A DNA stretch of 7,139 nt from Chloroflexota bacterium (lineage in GTDB: Bacteria; Chloroflexota; UBA6077; FW602-bin22; JACPQP01). A model generated the notes under the pieces. That model was given only the letters and a program-made list of their open reading frames with translations. It did no database searches and was not told where the DNA came from. Shown piece after piece: positions 1-5,893 of this stretch. Made by a program: the position numbers and the translations under genes. How positions within the stretch are numbered: the first letter of the stretch is position 1; each line of letters starts with the position of its first letter. Where the stretch lies: contig JACPQP010000466.1 of the NCBI GenBank assembly GCA_016190465.1, positions 1 to 7,139 on the forward strand. Reading direction: 5' to 3'.

Positions 1-71
1 GGCTTCGCCCTTCCTGGACCTTCCCAGGATGATCGCCGAGATTGTGTCACCTACCTGGATGGGAGGGAGCG

Positions 72-893
72 ATGCGAGCCTTCGCCAACGGCATTGGCAT
101 CTCCTACGTGGCCACCGGCGCGGGTGAGCCGGTGACCCTCATCCACGCGCTCGGGCTCGACCACACGATGTGGGACCCGCAGGTGCCGGCGCTGGCGCGC
201 CAGTTTCGGGCGATCCGCTACGATGTGCGCGGCCACGGGCGCAGCGAGCACCCGCCGGGCCCGTATAGCCTCGAGCTCTTCGCGGAGGACCTGCACGGTC
301 TGCTCCAGGCCATCGGCCTCGAGTCGAGCCACGTGATCGGCATCTCGATGGGCGGCATGATCGCCCAGACCTTCGCGCTGATGTTCCCGGACGAGGTGCG
401 CTCGATCGTTCTGGCCGGCACCGCCAGCGAGCACAGCGTGGAGGTCCGACGGGCCTTCGAGCAGCGGGCCCGGACAGCCGAGGAGCGAGGGATAGATCCA
501 CTCGCCGACGCGGCGATCGCGCGCTGGTTCACCGCGGCGACCCGTCGCGGCCAACCGGAGCTGGTGAACAACATCGCCGGACTGTTGCGCAGGACTGATC
601 CCAGAACCTACGCGGCATCGTGCCGGGCAGTTGCCGACCTGGACCTCACCGAACGGCTACAGGAGTCTCGCGCTCCAGCGCTCATCCTCGCCGGCGCAGA
701 GGACCCGGTCACGACCGTGGACACGGCCTGGCTGATGCACGAGCACCTGCCGGGGTCCGAGTTGCAGGTGATCCCGAACGCGTCGCACCTCTCCAACCTC
801 GAGCAGCCCGACGTTTTCAACCGGTTGGTGATTGACTTCCTCACCCGCATGTCCCAGCAGGGCGGGGGCCCGGAGGTATCCCCCAGGGATTAG
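72..893 (+). CDS. alpha/beta hydrolase, 3-oxoadipate enol-lactonase (PcaD)-like
   Basis: A 273-residue cytoplasmic alpha/beta-fold hydrolase. The full catalytic triad is visible: nucleophile Ser92 in the elbow GISMGG, acid Asp211 in LILAGAEDP, and His239 in NASHLSNLEQP. The N-terminal HALGLDHTMWDPQ segment, RYDVRGHGRS, the RWFT motif in the cap (about 151-154) and the HLSNLEQP ending closely match the 3-oxoadipate enol-lactonase family, which hydrolyses 3-oxoadipate enol-lactone to 3-oxoadipate in the beta-ketoadipate pathway. Length fits; the last ~13 residues (QQGGGPEVSPRD) look like an unstructured extra tail. The ATG at 72 is chosen because GGGAGGG lies just upstream (61-66 region); an in-frame TTG at 42 would add ten residues without homology. 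No other pca gene is in the window, so the substrate is inferred from family resemblance only; a different ester or lactone is equally possible. It converges with the dehydrogenase gene. Confidence 0.9.
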   Translation: MRAFANGIGISYVATGAGEPVTLIHALGLDHTMWDPQVPALARQFRAIRYDVRGHGRSEHPPGPYSLELFAEDLHGLLQAIGLESSHVIGISMGGMIAQTFALMFPDEVRSIVLAGTASEHSVEVRRAFEQRARTAEERGIDPLADAAIARWFTAATRRGQPELVNNIAGLLRRTDPRTYAASCRAVADLDLTERLQESRAPALILAGAEDPVTTVDTAWLMHEHLPGSELQVIPNASHLSNLEQPDVFNRLVIDFLTRMSQQGGGPEVSPRD

Positions 894-922
894 TGCGGCA
901 ATGTCACAGTCTGGCTCAAGCG

Positions 923-956
923 GGCGGCCGGGGCGGACCTAACCCCCTGGCCCGCC
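923..956 (+). terminator. possible terminator hairpin in the convergent gap
   Basis: Thirty bases after the hydrolase stop, GGCGGCCGGGG (923-933) can pair with CCCCCTGGCCCGCC (943-956) with small bulges, leaving a short loop. It is GC-rich and sits between two convergent genes, where a terminator is expected. There is no clear T-run after it, so this is only a candidate; Rho-dependent termination is equally possible. The rest of the 105-bp gap contains only a further small GGGG/CCCC hairpin around 984-996. Confidence 0.3.
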
Positions 957-998
957 GTTCCTGAGCCGGGCCCGTCGCGGGAAGGGGGGCCTCCCCTG

Positions 999-2024
999 TC
1001 AGCTACCCCTCTCCCCGTGGGAGAGGGGCGGGGGGTGAGGGCGGTCCCCCAGCACCGCCCGATTCACGACGTTGCGCGGCTGCCGTCCCTGGAGGACGCG
1101 CGCCACGTTCTCGCCGGCACGCCGCCGCCGCTCCACGTCCGAGACATCGGACACGCTGGCCATGTGGGGGGTGATGACCATGTTCGCCATGTGGAGCAGC
1201 GGATTGCCGGGGTCGGGCGGCTCCTGCTCGAGCACGTCCAGGCCGGCGCCGGCGATCCAGCCCGCCTGGAGCGCGCGAATGAGGGCCACCTCGTCCACCG
1301 TCCGTCCGCGTCCGGTGTTGATGAAATAGGCCGTCGACTTCATCAGGCGGAACCGCGGCTCGTCGACCAGGTGGTATGTTTCCTTCGTGAGGGGAACGTG
1401 CGCCGAGATGAAGTCCGACTCGGCGAATACCTGGTCCAGCGTTGCCGGCCGAACGCCGACCTGCTCCATCGCGCCGGGGGGCACGTAAGGATCGAAGGCG
1501 ATCACGCGCATGTCGAACGCCTGGGCTCGACGGGCCACGGCGCGAGCGATGTTGCCGAAGGCGACGAGTCCGAGCACCTCGCCGGTGATCCGAGGCATCG
1601 GCCTCATGATCTCGCGGTGTGCGCCCCACTTTCCCGCGATGGTGAGCTGGTGCAGCGGGACGATCTTCTTGGCCAGCGCCAGCAGTAGCGCCATCGCATG
1701 GTTCGCGACCTCGTCGACGAAAACGTCGTGGATGTTCGCCACGACCACGCCACGCTCAGTCGCCGCGTCGAGGTCGATTGCGTCAGTGCCGATGCCACTG
1801 GTCGAGATGACCTTGAGGTTGGGCAGCGACTGAATCAGGCGAGCGGTCACTTTGAGACCACGAGGGAGAAGACCATCGACGTCACCGGCGAGCGCGACCA
1901 GCTCGTCTTCACTGGCGACCTGAAGGGGGATCAGGTCTGCGCCGATCGGGTCGAGGGCCTCGCGCTCGTAGGTCAACGCGGCATCCGGGGGTGCCTGGCA
2001 AACGGCCACGCGAAATCGGGGCAT
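999..2024 (-). CDS. D-isomer-specific 2-hydroxyacid dehydrogenase, CtBP-like branch
   Basis: A 341-residue NAD-dependent dehydrogenase that should interconvert a 2-oxoacid and a D-2-hydroxyacid. Substrate-binding parts flank a central Rossmann domain (about 100-290). Catalytic residues are present: Arg239 (INTGRG), Glu268 (DVLEQEPP) and His287 (ITPH). Asp178 at the end of the second Rossmann strand (RVIAFDP) favours NAD over NADP. The dinucleotide loop reads AFGNIA (155-160), so two of the three usual glycines are alanine. The stretch up to RNVVN near residue 321 resembles the C-terminal-binding-protein-like bacterial group; substrate is unknown. The ATG at 2024 has GGAGGAA at 2034-2040. It lies 35 nt after fabF and is probably co-transcribed with it. 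Residues ~328-340 (HPPPLSHGERG) are encoded by a dispersed palindromic repeat and are not expected to be part of the fold. Confidence 0.92.
   Translation of the reverse strand: MPRFRVAVCQAPPDAALTYEREALDPIGADLIPLQVASEDELVALAGDVDGLLPRGLKVTARLIQSLPNLKVISTSGIGTDAIDLDAATERGVVVANIHDVFVDEVANHAMALLLALAKKIVPLHQLTIAGKWGAHREIMRPMPRITGEVLGLVAFGNIARAVARRAQAFDMRVIAFDPYVPPGAMEQVGVRPATLDQVFAESDFISAHVPLTKETYHLVDEPRFRLMKSTAYFINTGRGRTVDEVALIRALQAGWIAGAGLDVLEQEPPDPGNPLLHMANMVITPHMASVSDVSDVERRRRAGENVARVLQGRQPRNVVNRAVLGDRPHPPPLSHGERGS
1006..1041 (-). repeat. dispersed palindromic repeat, copy 1 (inside 3' end of dehydrogenase gene)
   Basis: A perfect inverted repeat of 10 bp (CCCCTCTCCC at 1006-1015 and GGGAGAGGGG at 1019-1028) with a 3-base loop, followed by a G-rich flank ending GGTGAGGG (to 1041). 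The same element, including the flank, recurs in opposite orientation at 6981-7020. Read on the minus strand it encodes HPPPLSHGERG, a tail I recognise as common at the ends of genes in some environmental genomes. Its strong stem near the ends of two convergent genes could also halt transcription, although no T-run follows. Confidence 0.75.
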
Positions 2025-2059
2025 GTTGAGTCGTTCCTCCGCTTGTGTGATCTTGGGTG

Positions 2060-3295
2060 CTAACCCCCGAAGCGACCGAAGGCGACGACGGCGTTCTGGC
2101 CACCGAAGCCAAAGCCGTTGGCGAGCGCAAGCCGAACGTCGGCCTGGCGCGGCGCCCCGGCCACGATGTCGAGGTCACACGCCGGATCGGGGTCCTCGAG
2201 GTTCATCGTCGGCGGAATCAGCCCGGTTTCGATGGCCTTGGCGGCGATCAGCCCGCCGATGGCGCCGGCCGCGCCGAGCAGATGGCCCAGCATCGACTTG
2301 GGCGCAGTCACGGCCACCCGTCGGACGTGGTCTCCGAGCGCCTTATGGAGCGCTCGCGCTTCGGCCAGGTCGCCGGCGGGGGTCGAGGTCGCGTGGGCGC
2401 AGACAAAGTCGACCTCCTCGGGGGAGCGTCCGGCGTCGGTCAGCGTGTGGGCGATGGCCCGGCTCGCACCATCACCCGACGGCTGCGGCGCGGCGATGTG
2501 GTGGGCATCGGCGGTGAGGGCACCGCCGAGGACCTCGGCGTAGATCGCCGCGCCCCGTGCCCGGGCGTGCGCGAGCGTCTCGAGGATGAGCGCCCCCGCG
2601 CCCTCGCCGAACACGAAACCGTCCCGGCCGCGGTCAAATGGACGACTGGCCCGCTCGGGCTCGTCGTTCCGGCGGGAGAGAGCGTGCATGTTGCTGAGGG
2701 CAGCCAGAGACAGCGGCATCATCGCGGCTTCCGTTCCTCCGGCGACGATCAGGTCTGCCTCTCCCTGGCGGAGGAGCCGAAGGCCATCGACGATCGCCTG
2801 GAGGCCCGAGGCGCACGCAGCGGTCGCGGTCATCACCGGGCCACGCAGATCCAGCGTGATCGAGACCTGGCAGGCGACGATGTTCGGCATCATCATCGGC
2901 ACAAAGAGTGGGCTGACCCGCCGGGGTCCGCTGTCGCGCAGGGCCAGCGTCTCGTCGTGGACCGCGTTGACCGCCCCAACGCCTGTATTCATGATCACGC
3001 CGACGCGCTCGCGGTCCTCCTGGTCGAGGACGATACCGGCGTCGTTGAGCGCCTGCCGGCCCACCGCGACGGCGAACTGGGCGACGCGCTCGAGCCGGCC
3101 GGCGGTCTTCGCGTCGAGGTAGCGAAGCGGCTGGAAGCCGCGCACCTCGGCCGCGATACGCGTCGGCAGCCCGGTCGGGTCGAATGCCGTGATCGGGCCA
3201 ACGCCTGACCGTCCGGCCAGTAGCGCCTCCCACAGCTCCGCGACCGAGAGACCGAGCGGGGTGATGGCCCCGAGCCCGGTCACGACGACGCGCAT
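2060..3295 (-). CDS. fabF: beta-ketoacyl-ACP synthase II (FabF-type)
   Basis: A 411-residue condensing enzyme that elongates acyl-ACP with malonyl-ACP in type II fatty acid synthesis. Nucleophile Cys161 (TAACASG), His301 (CAHATSTPAGD), Lys333 (APKSMLGH) and His338 align with the Cys-His-Lys-His set of E. coli FabF, offset by two. The gatekeeper loop FGFGG is near 395-399. Differences from the usual sequence are small: HATST instead of HGTST, and GGQN instead of GGTN. Length matches the family (about 412). The ATG at 3295 is chosen because RVVVTGLG should follow the start closely, but it has no Shine-Dalgarno at normal distance. A TTG at 3310 (five residues longer) has GGAG seven bases upstream and may be the true start. 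It follows the DUF5666 gene by 19 nt or, from the TTG, by 4 nt. No acpP, fabG, fabD or fabH is nearby, so it may be a secondary or specialised FabF. Confidence 0.95.
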   Translation of the reverse strand: MRVVVTGLGAITPLGLSVAELWEALLAGRSGVGPITAFDPTGLPTRIAAEVRGFQPLRYLDAKTAGRLERVAQFAVAVGRQALNDAGIVLDQEDRERVGVIMNTGVGAVNAVHDETLALRDSGPRRVSPLFVPMMMPNIVACQVSITLDLRGPVMTATAACASGLQAIVDGLRLLRQGEADLIVAGGTEAAMMPLSLAALSNMHALSRRNDEPERASRPFDRGRDGFVFGEGAGALILETLAHARARGAAIYAEVLGGALTADAHHIAAPQPSGDGASRAIAHTLTDAGRSPEEVDFVCAHATSTPAGDLAEARALHKALGDHVRRVAVTAPKSMLGHLLGAAGAIGGLIAAKAIETGLIPPTMNLEDPDPACDLDIVAGAPRQADVRLALANGFGFGGQNAVVAFGRFGG

Positions 3296-3314
3296 CTCTT
3301 CGTCACGCAACTTG

Positions 3315-5381
3315 TCACTCCAAGCCAGTCTTGGTGTCCTTTGCGTCTTTGTGGCGAGACAGCGCCAGGGCCGGCGCGACCCGCACCAGGTCGGCCGCGA
3401 GCGTTCCACTCGCGTCCGCGAAGCCGGTCGCGGCCACCCGGCTCCCGACGGTCACGTCGGCGAGGCTTCCCGTGCCCTGAGCAAGCGAGAAGCGCGTGCT
3501 CGCCATGGTCTGGACCGTGGTGCTCCCCGTCGTCCCCGTCGACGTCCGCGTCTCCAGCGTGAACGAGCTCCCGGCGACCGCCGTGACGGTGCCGGAGACC
3601 GTGCGCGGGAGGATCTGGATGGCATCGGCGCTCAGCGTCCCCGCCGCGTTCCGGTAGCCCGTCACCGTCACCCGGTCTCCCACCACGATGTCCGCCAGCG
3701 TCGCCACGGCGCGGCCACGGGCCACGCGCGTGCTGTTGCTCACGGCCACCGTCTCGGTCGCCGTGCCGCTGGCCGACCGCGTCTCTAGCGTCAGAGTGTC
3801 GACGGTGGCCGACTTCACCACGCCCGAGATGGTGTGCGGGAAGATCTGGATGGTGTCGGCTGCCAGGGCTCCCGCCGAATCCCGGTAGCCCGTCCCCGCC
3901 ACGCGGTCCCCCACGGCGATGTCCGCCGCGGTCACCTGCGTCCGGCCCCGGAGAACCCGGGTGGTCGCACTCACGGCCACCGTCTCCGTCGCCGTCCCAC
4001 TCGCCGAGCGCGTCTCCACCGTGATGCTGCTTTCGGCGATCGCCTTGACTATCCCCGAGATGGTGCGCGGCAAGACCTGGATGGCGTCGGCGGCGAGCGC
4101 TCCCGTCGCGGTTCGGTAGCCCGTCGCCATCACCTGGTCCCCCACGGTGATGTCCGCCAGCGTCGCCAGAGTCCGGCCACGCGTGACCCGCGTGCTGGAG
4201 CCGATGGCCACCGTCTGCGTCGCGGCGCCGTTGGCGGCGCGCGTCTCGATGGTCAGGGAATCGCTCGTGGCCACCCGGACGATCCCCGAGATGCTGCTGG
4301 GGAAAACCTGGATCAGGTCGGCGGCCAGCGCTCCGGTGGCATCCCGGTAACCCGTCGCCGACACCCGGTCTCCCACCACCACGTCCACCGCGATTGCCGG
4401 CGTCCGCCCGCGGGTCACCCGGGTGCTGGAGCTCACGGCCACCGTCTCGGTCGCCGTCCCCGTGGAGGTGCGCGTCTCCAGCGTGAGCGAGCTCCCCGCG
4501 ATGGCCGTGACCGTGCCAGAAACCGTGCGCGGCATGATCTGGATCAGATCGGCGGTGAGCGTGCCCACCTCATTCCGGTAGCCCGTGACGGACACCTGAT
4601 CTCCCACGGCCAGATCTGCCAGCGCCGCCGTCGCCCGGCCGCGCGTGACCCGCGTGCTCGCGCCGATAGCCACGGTCTCGGTCGCCGTCCCACCGGCCGA
4701 CCGTGTCTCCAGCGTGACGCTGGTCGTGGTGCTGGCCGTTACTCTCCCGCCGAGACGGTCGGGCTGGACGCGGATAGTGGCCGCCACGAGCTGCCCCGAC
4801 GCGTCGCGGTAGGCCTCGACGGAGACTTGGCTGCCCACCCGCACGCTCGCGAGCGTCGTCCCCGTCGCCCCGGCGAAGATCCGGGTGCCGGAGCTGACCA
4901 CCACCGTGACCGAGCCAGTCGCCCCATTCTGGCCACGTGGCGTGAGCGTCAGTGACGAGTCGCCCACGGCGGTGACCCGACCGGAGAACTGCTCGGGTGC
5001 GATGAGGATGTCCCGCGCCACGATCGTTCCGTCGTCGCCGCGCTGCCCCCGAACGGAGAGGCGCGCCCCGGCCACGATGTCGCTCGCCGAGGCGCGATCG
5101 CGACCCTTACGAATGGTCGCCTGGTCGTTGGTGACGATCGTGACGGCGGCGCCCTGGCGATCGCTCGCCGTGATCGTCTGGCCGCTGACGCTGGTCACCG
5201 TCACCGCAAGCACCGTCACGGGGACCGGCGTGCTCTGCACTCTTGATCGTGGCGCGGAGCCGACCGCACCGGGCTGATTGGGCTTTCGATTCGCCGGCGA
5301 CGCTGGCTCGGCCGCGGCGGCCATCGCCGTGAGGGTGAACAAGAGCACGCTCGCCAGCAAAGCCCGGATGACCAGCCTCAT
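3315..5381 (-). CDS. secreted protein of eight DUF5666-like repeat modules
   Basis: A 688-residue protein of unknown function. Residues 1-24 form a Sec signal peptide (MRLVIRALLASVLLF... ending TAMAAAAEP) with no lipobox, so it should be exported and soluble or surface-attached. A Pro-rich linker (~25-53) is followed by eight modules: 54-132, 133-210, 211-287, 288-364, 365-441, 442-518, 519-595 and 596-672. Each has the pattern SGxVTAxxxxSLTLETR, TETVAVxxSTRVTRGR, LADIxVGDxVxxTGYR, GxLxADxIQxxPRT, which I recognise as the DUF5666 domain, a beta-rich extracytoplasmic domain of unknown role. No cysteine and almost no lysine occur in the modules; Thr, Ser, Ala, Val and Gly dominate. The tail (673-688, SRHKDAKDTK) is basic and looks repeat-derived. 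The ATG at 5381 follows GAGGGGAG and begins the signal peptide; an upstream in-frame start would place junk before it. A strong promoter lies at 5500-5528. Confidence 0.85.
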   Translation of the reverse strand: MRLVIRALLASVLLFTLTAMAAAAEPASPANRKPNQPGAVGSAPRSRVQSTPVPVTVLAVTVTSVSGQTITASDRQGAAVTIVTNDQATIRKGRDRASASDIVAGARLSVRGQRGDDGTIVARDILIAPEQFSGRVTAVGDSSLTLTPRGQNGATGSVTVVVSSGTRIFAGATGTTLASVRVGSQVSVEAYRDASGQLVAATIRVQPDRLGGRVTASTTTSVTLETRSAGGTATETVAIGASTRVTRGRATAALADLAVGDQVSVTGYRNEVGTLTADLIQIMPRTVSGTVTAIAGSSLTLETRTSTGTATETVAVSSSTRVTRGRTPAIAVDVVVGDRVSATGYRDATGALAADLIQVFPSSISGIVRVATSDSLTIETRAANGAATQTVAIGSSTRVTRGRTLATLADITVGDQVMATGYRTATGALAADAIQVLPRTISGIVKAIAESSITVETRSASGTATETVAVSATTRVLRGRTQVTAADIAVGDRVAGTGYRDSAGALAADTIQIFPHTISGVVKSATVDTLTLETRSASGTATETVAVSNSTRVARGRAVATLADIVVGDRVTVTGYRNAAGTLSADAIQILPRTVSGTVTAVAGSSFTLETRTSTGTTGSTTVQTMASTRFSLAQGTGSLADVTVGSRVAATGFADASGTLAADLVRVAPALALSRHKDAKDTKTGLE
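3318..3321 (-). promoter_or_regulatory. ribosome binding site favouring a TTG start for fabF
   Basis: On the minus strand GGAG (3321-3318) is followed by seven bases and then TTG at 3310-3308, in frame with fabF. The ATG at 3295 has no comparable site. The site overlaps the last codon of the upstream DUF5666 gene (stop at 3317-3315), an arrangement that would couple translation of the two. Confidence 0.4.
3330..3356 (-). repeat. possible dispersed repeat forming the 3' end of the DUF5666 gene
   Basis: The minus strand reads CACAAAGACGCAAAGGAC then ACCAAG, an A-rich, G-poor phrase quite unlike the surrounding GC-rich gene. It encodes HKDAKDTK after the last module has ended. Phrases of the type CACAAAGACACAAAG are, from memory, frequent intergenic repeats in environmental bacterial genomes. 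Only one copy is in this window, so its repeat status cannot be shown here. Confidence 0.35.
3366..4751 (-). repeat. six 231-bp in-frame tandem repeats within the DUF5666 gene
   Basis: Six consecutive units of exactly 231 bp (77 codons): 4751-4521, 4520-4290, 4289-4059, 4058-3828, 3827-3597 and 3596-3366. Two more diverged units (4752-4985 and 4986-5222, 78 and 79 codons) precede them. Similarity is visible at DNA level, for example the phrase CCGGTA(G/A)CCCGT recurs near the same place in every unit. Units 3 and 7, and 4 and 8, are closer to each other across their junctions than to their neighbours. Because the period is a multiple of three, antisense frames stay open in register, which produces misleading opposite-strand reading frames. 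Confidence 0.85.
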
Positions 5382-5440
5382 CTTCTCCCCTCTGTCGGCG
5401 AGCGTTTCCCATCGCTTCGCCGACCGAACAGGCGCCGCCG

Positions 5441-5496
5441 GAGTGCTGAGTACTGAGGACCGAGTCCTCCCCGGACCCACTCAGCACTCAGTACTC
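5441..5496. repeat. heptamer-repeat inverted repeat upstream of the DUF5666 gene
   Basis: The left arm GAGTGCTGAGTACTGAG (5441-5457) and right arm CTCAGCACTCAGTACTC (5480-5496) are inverted repeats matching at 15 of 17 positions. In minus-strand RNA one mismatch becomes a G-U pair, leaving one A-C mismatch. Each arm is built of heptamers, GTGCTGA/GTACTGA and TCAGCAC/TCAGTAC, of the same family (TCRGNAC) as the array at 7111-7139. A smaller hairpin, GAGGAC-CGA-GTCCTC (5455-5469), overlaps the left arm and would compete with the long stem. The predicted transcription start lies at about 5493, so the structure would be at the extreme 5' end of the mRNA. Confidence 0.7.
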
Positions 5497-5499
5497 CGC

Positions 5500-5528
5500 A
5501 TGCTATCGTTTGGAGGATCGAGTGTCAA
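5500..5528 (-). promoter_or_regulatory. sigma70-like promoter for the DUF5666-fabF-dehydrogenase unit
   Basis: On the minus strand a perfect -35 hexamer TTGACA (5528-5523) is followed by a 17-base spacer and TAGCAT (5505-5500), which matches four of six bases of the -10 consensus. The TGA inside the -35 is the stop codon of the cupin gene, so the promoter lies exactly at the junction. The start would be near 5493, giving a leader of about 112 nt before the ATG at 5381 that includes the inverted repeat at 5441-5496. This is a sequence match only. Confidence 0.6.
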
Positions 5529-5875
5529 GGCGCCTGGCGATTTCGATGATAGGGCGTTCCATCCGCTCGGTAGAACGTGTGGGTCGGTTCGTGGTTGGGC
5601 ATCACCGCCAGGAACATCTCCATCGGCCGGTTGCCGGGCACCTTGAGCTTGTGCTTCTCGCCCGGCCCCACGTACACGGTGCAGCCGGCCGAGACAACCC
5701 GCGTCTCGCCCTCGACGGTGATCTCGCACTCCCCGGAGAGAAAGACGAAGACCTCGGCCGCGTCGTCGTGGCTGTGCACCTCGCACTCCTGACCGGGCTG
5801 CCAGGTCGAGTAGTCCGCGCGCAGATAGCGATTCCGGATGCTGGTGTGCTCGGTCCCCGGTGCAAGAATCTTCAA
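5525..5875 (-). CDS. small single-domain cupin protein
   Basis: A 116-residue cytoplasmic beta-barrel protein. Cupin motif 1 fits exactly: Gly28, His34, His36, Glu41 and Gly48 (GQECEVHSHDDAAEVFVFLSG). Motif 2 is recognisable at Gly64 to Asn82 with GPGEKH, His75 being the fourth metal ligand; one extra residue precedes the Pro. It should bind one metal ion (two or three His plus Glu) and could be an isomerase, epimerase, dioxygenase or a ligand-binding protein; the sequence alone does not decide. The start is TTG at 5875, because AGGAGG lies seven bases upstream and no ATG or GTG in this frame fits that site. It follows the oxidoreductase gene by 18 nt, so the two are probably one operon, and the cupin may act on the same sugar-like substrate (inference). 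Its stop codon overlaps the -35 of the next promoter. Confidence 0.88.
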   Translation of the reverse strand: MKILAPGTEHTSIRNRYLRADYSTWQPGQECEVHSHDDAAEVFVFLSGECEITVEGETRVVSAGCTVYVGPGEKHKLKVPGNRPMEMFLAVMPNHEPTHTFYRADGTPYHRNRQAP

Positions 5876-5882
5876 CGTGGTT

Positions 5883-5888
5883 CCTCCT
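5883..5888 (-). promoter_or_regulatory. Shine-Dalgarno site that fixes the TTG start of the cupin
   Basis: AGGAGG on the minus strand (5888-5883), seven bases before TTG at 5875-5873. It lies wholly within the 18-nt gap after the oxidoreductase stop codon (TAA, 5896-5894). Confidence 0.75.
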
Positions 5889-5893
5889 CTAGA

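Noticed and set aside
12..29. Small inverted repeat TCCTGG-n6-CCAGGA upstream of the hydrolase
   Set aside because: Only six base pairs, no T-run and no recognisable operator; may be the end of an upstream structure but cannot be supported from 71 bases.
1017..1688. Plus-strand open frame opposite the 2-hydroxyacid dehydrogenase
   Set aside because: Antisense to a well-supported enzyme with complete catalytic residues; product is His/Arg-rich and unrecognisable.
2057..3208. Plus-strand open frame (383 codons) opposite fabF
   Set aside because: Fully inside a certain fabF gene, low-complexity charged product, no recognisable domain; a GC-rich antisense shadow.
3366..4751. CRISPR-like array
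   Set aside because: Regular spacing, but the units are 231 bp, in frame, coding throughout and similar along their whole length, with no short repeat/unique spacer alternation.
3834..4955. Long plus-strand open frame (373 codons) opposite the DUF5666 gene
   Set aside because: The frame stays open because the opposite strand has a 231-bp, codon-multiple repeat in GC-rich DNA; the product is Arg/His/Gly-rich with no family resemblance, and similar frames recur at one-repeat steps.
5382..5480. N-terminal extension of the DUF5666 protein to a start at 5480
   Set aside because: The added 33 residues are translated heptamer repeat and leader; the signal peptide begins at the ATG at 5381, which has its own Shine-Dalgarno site.
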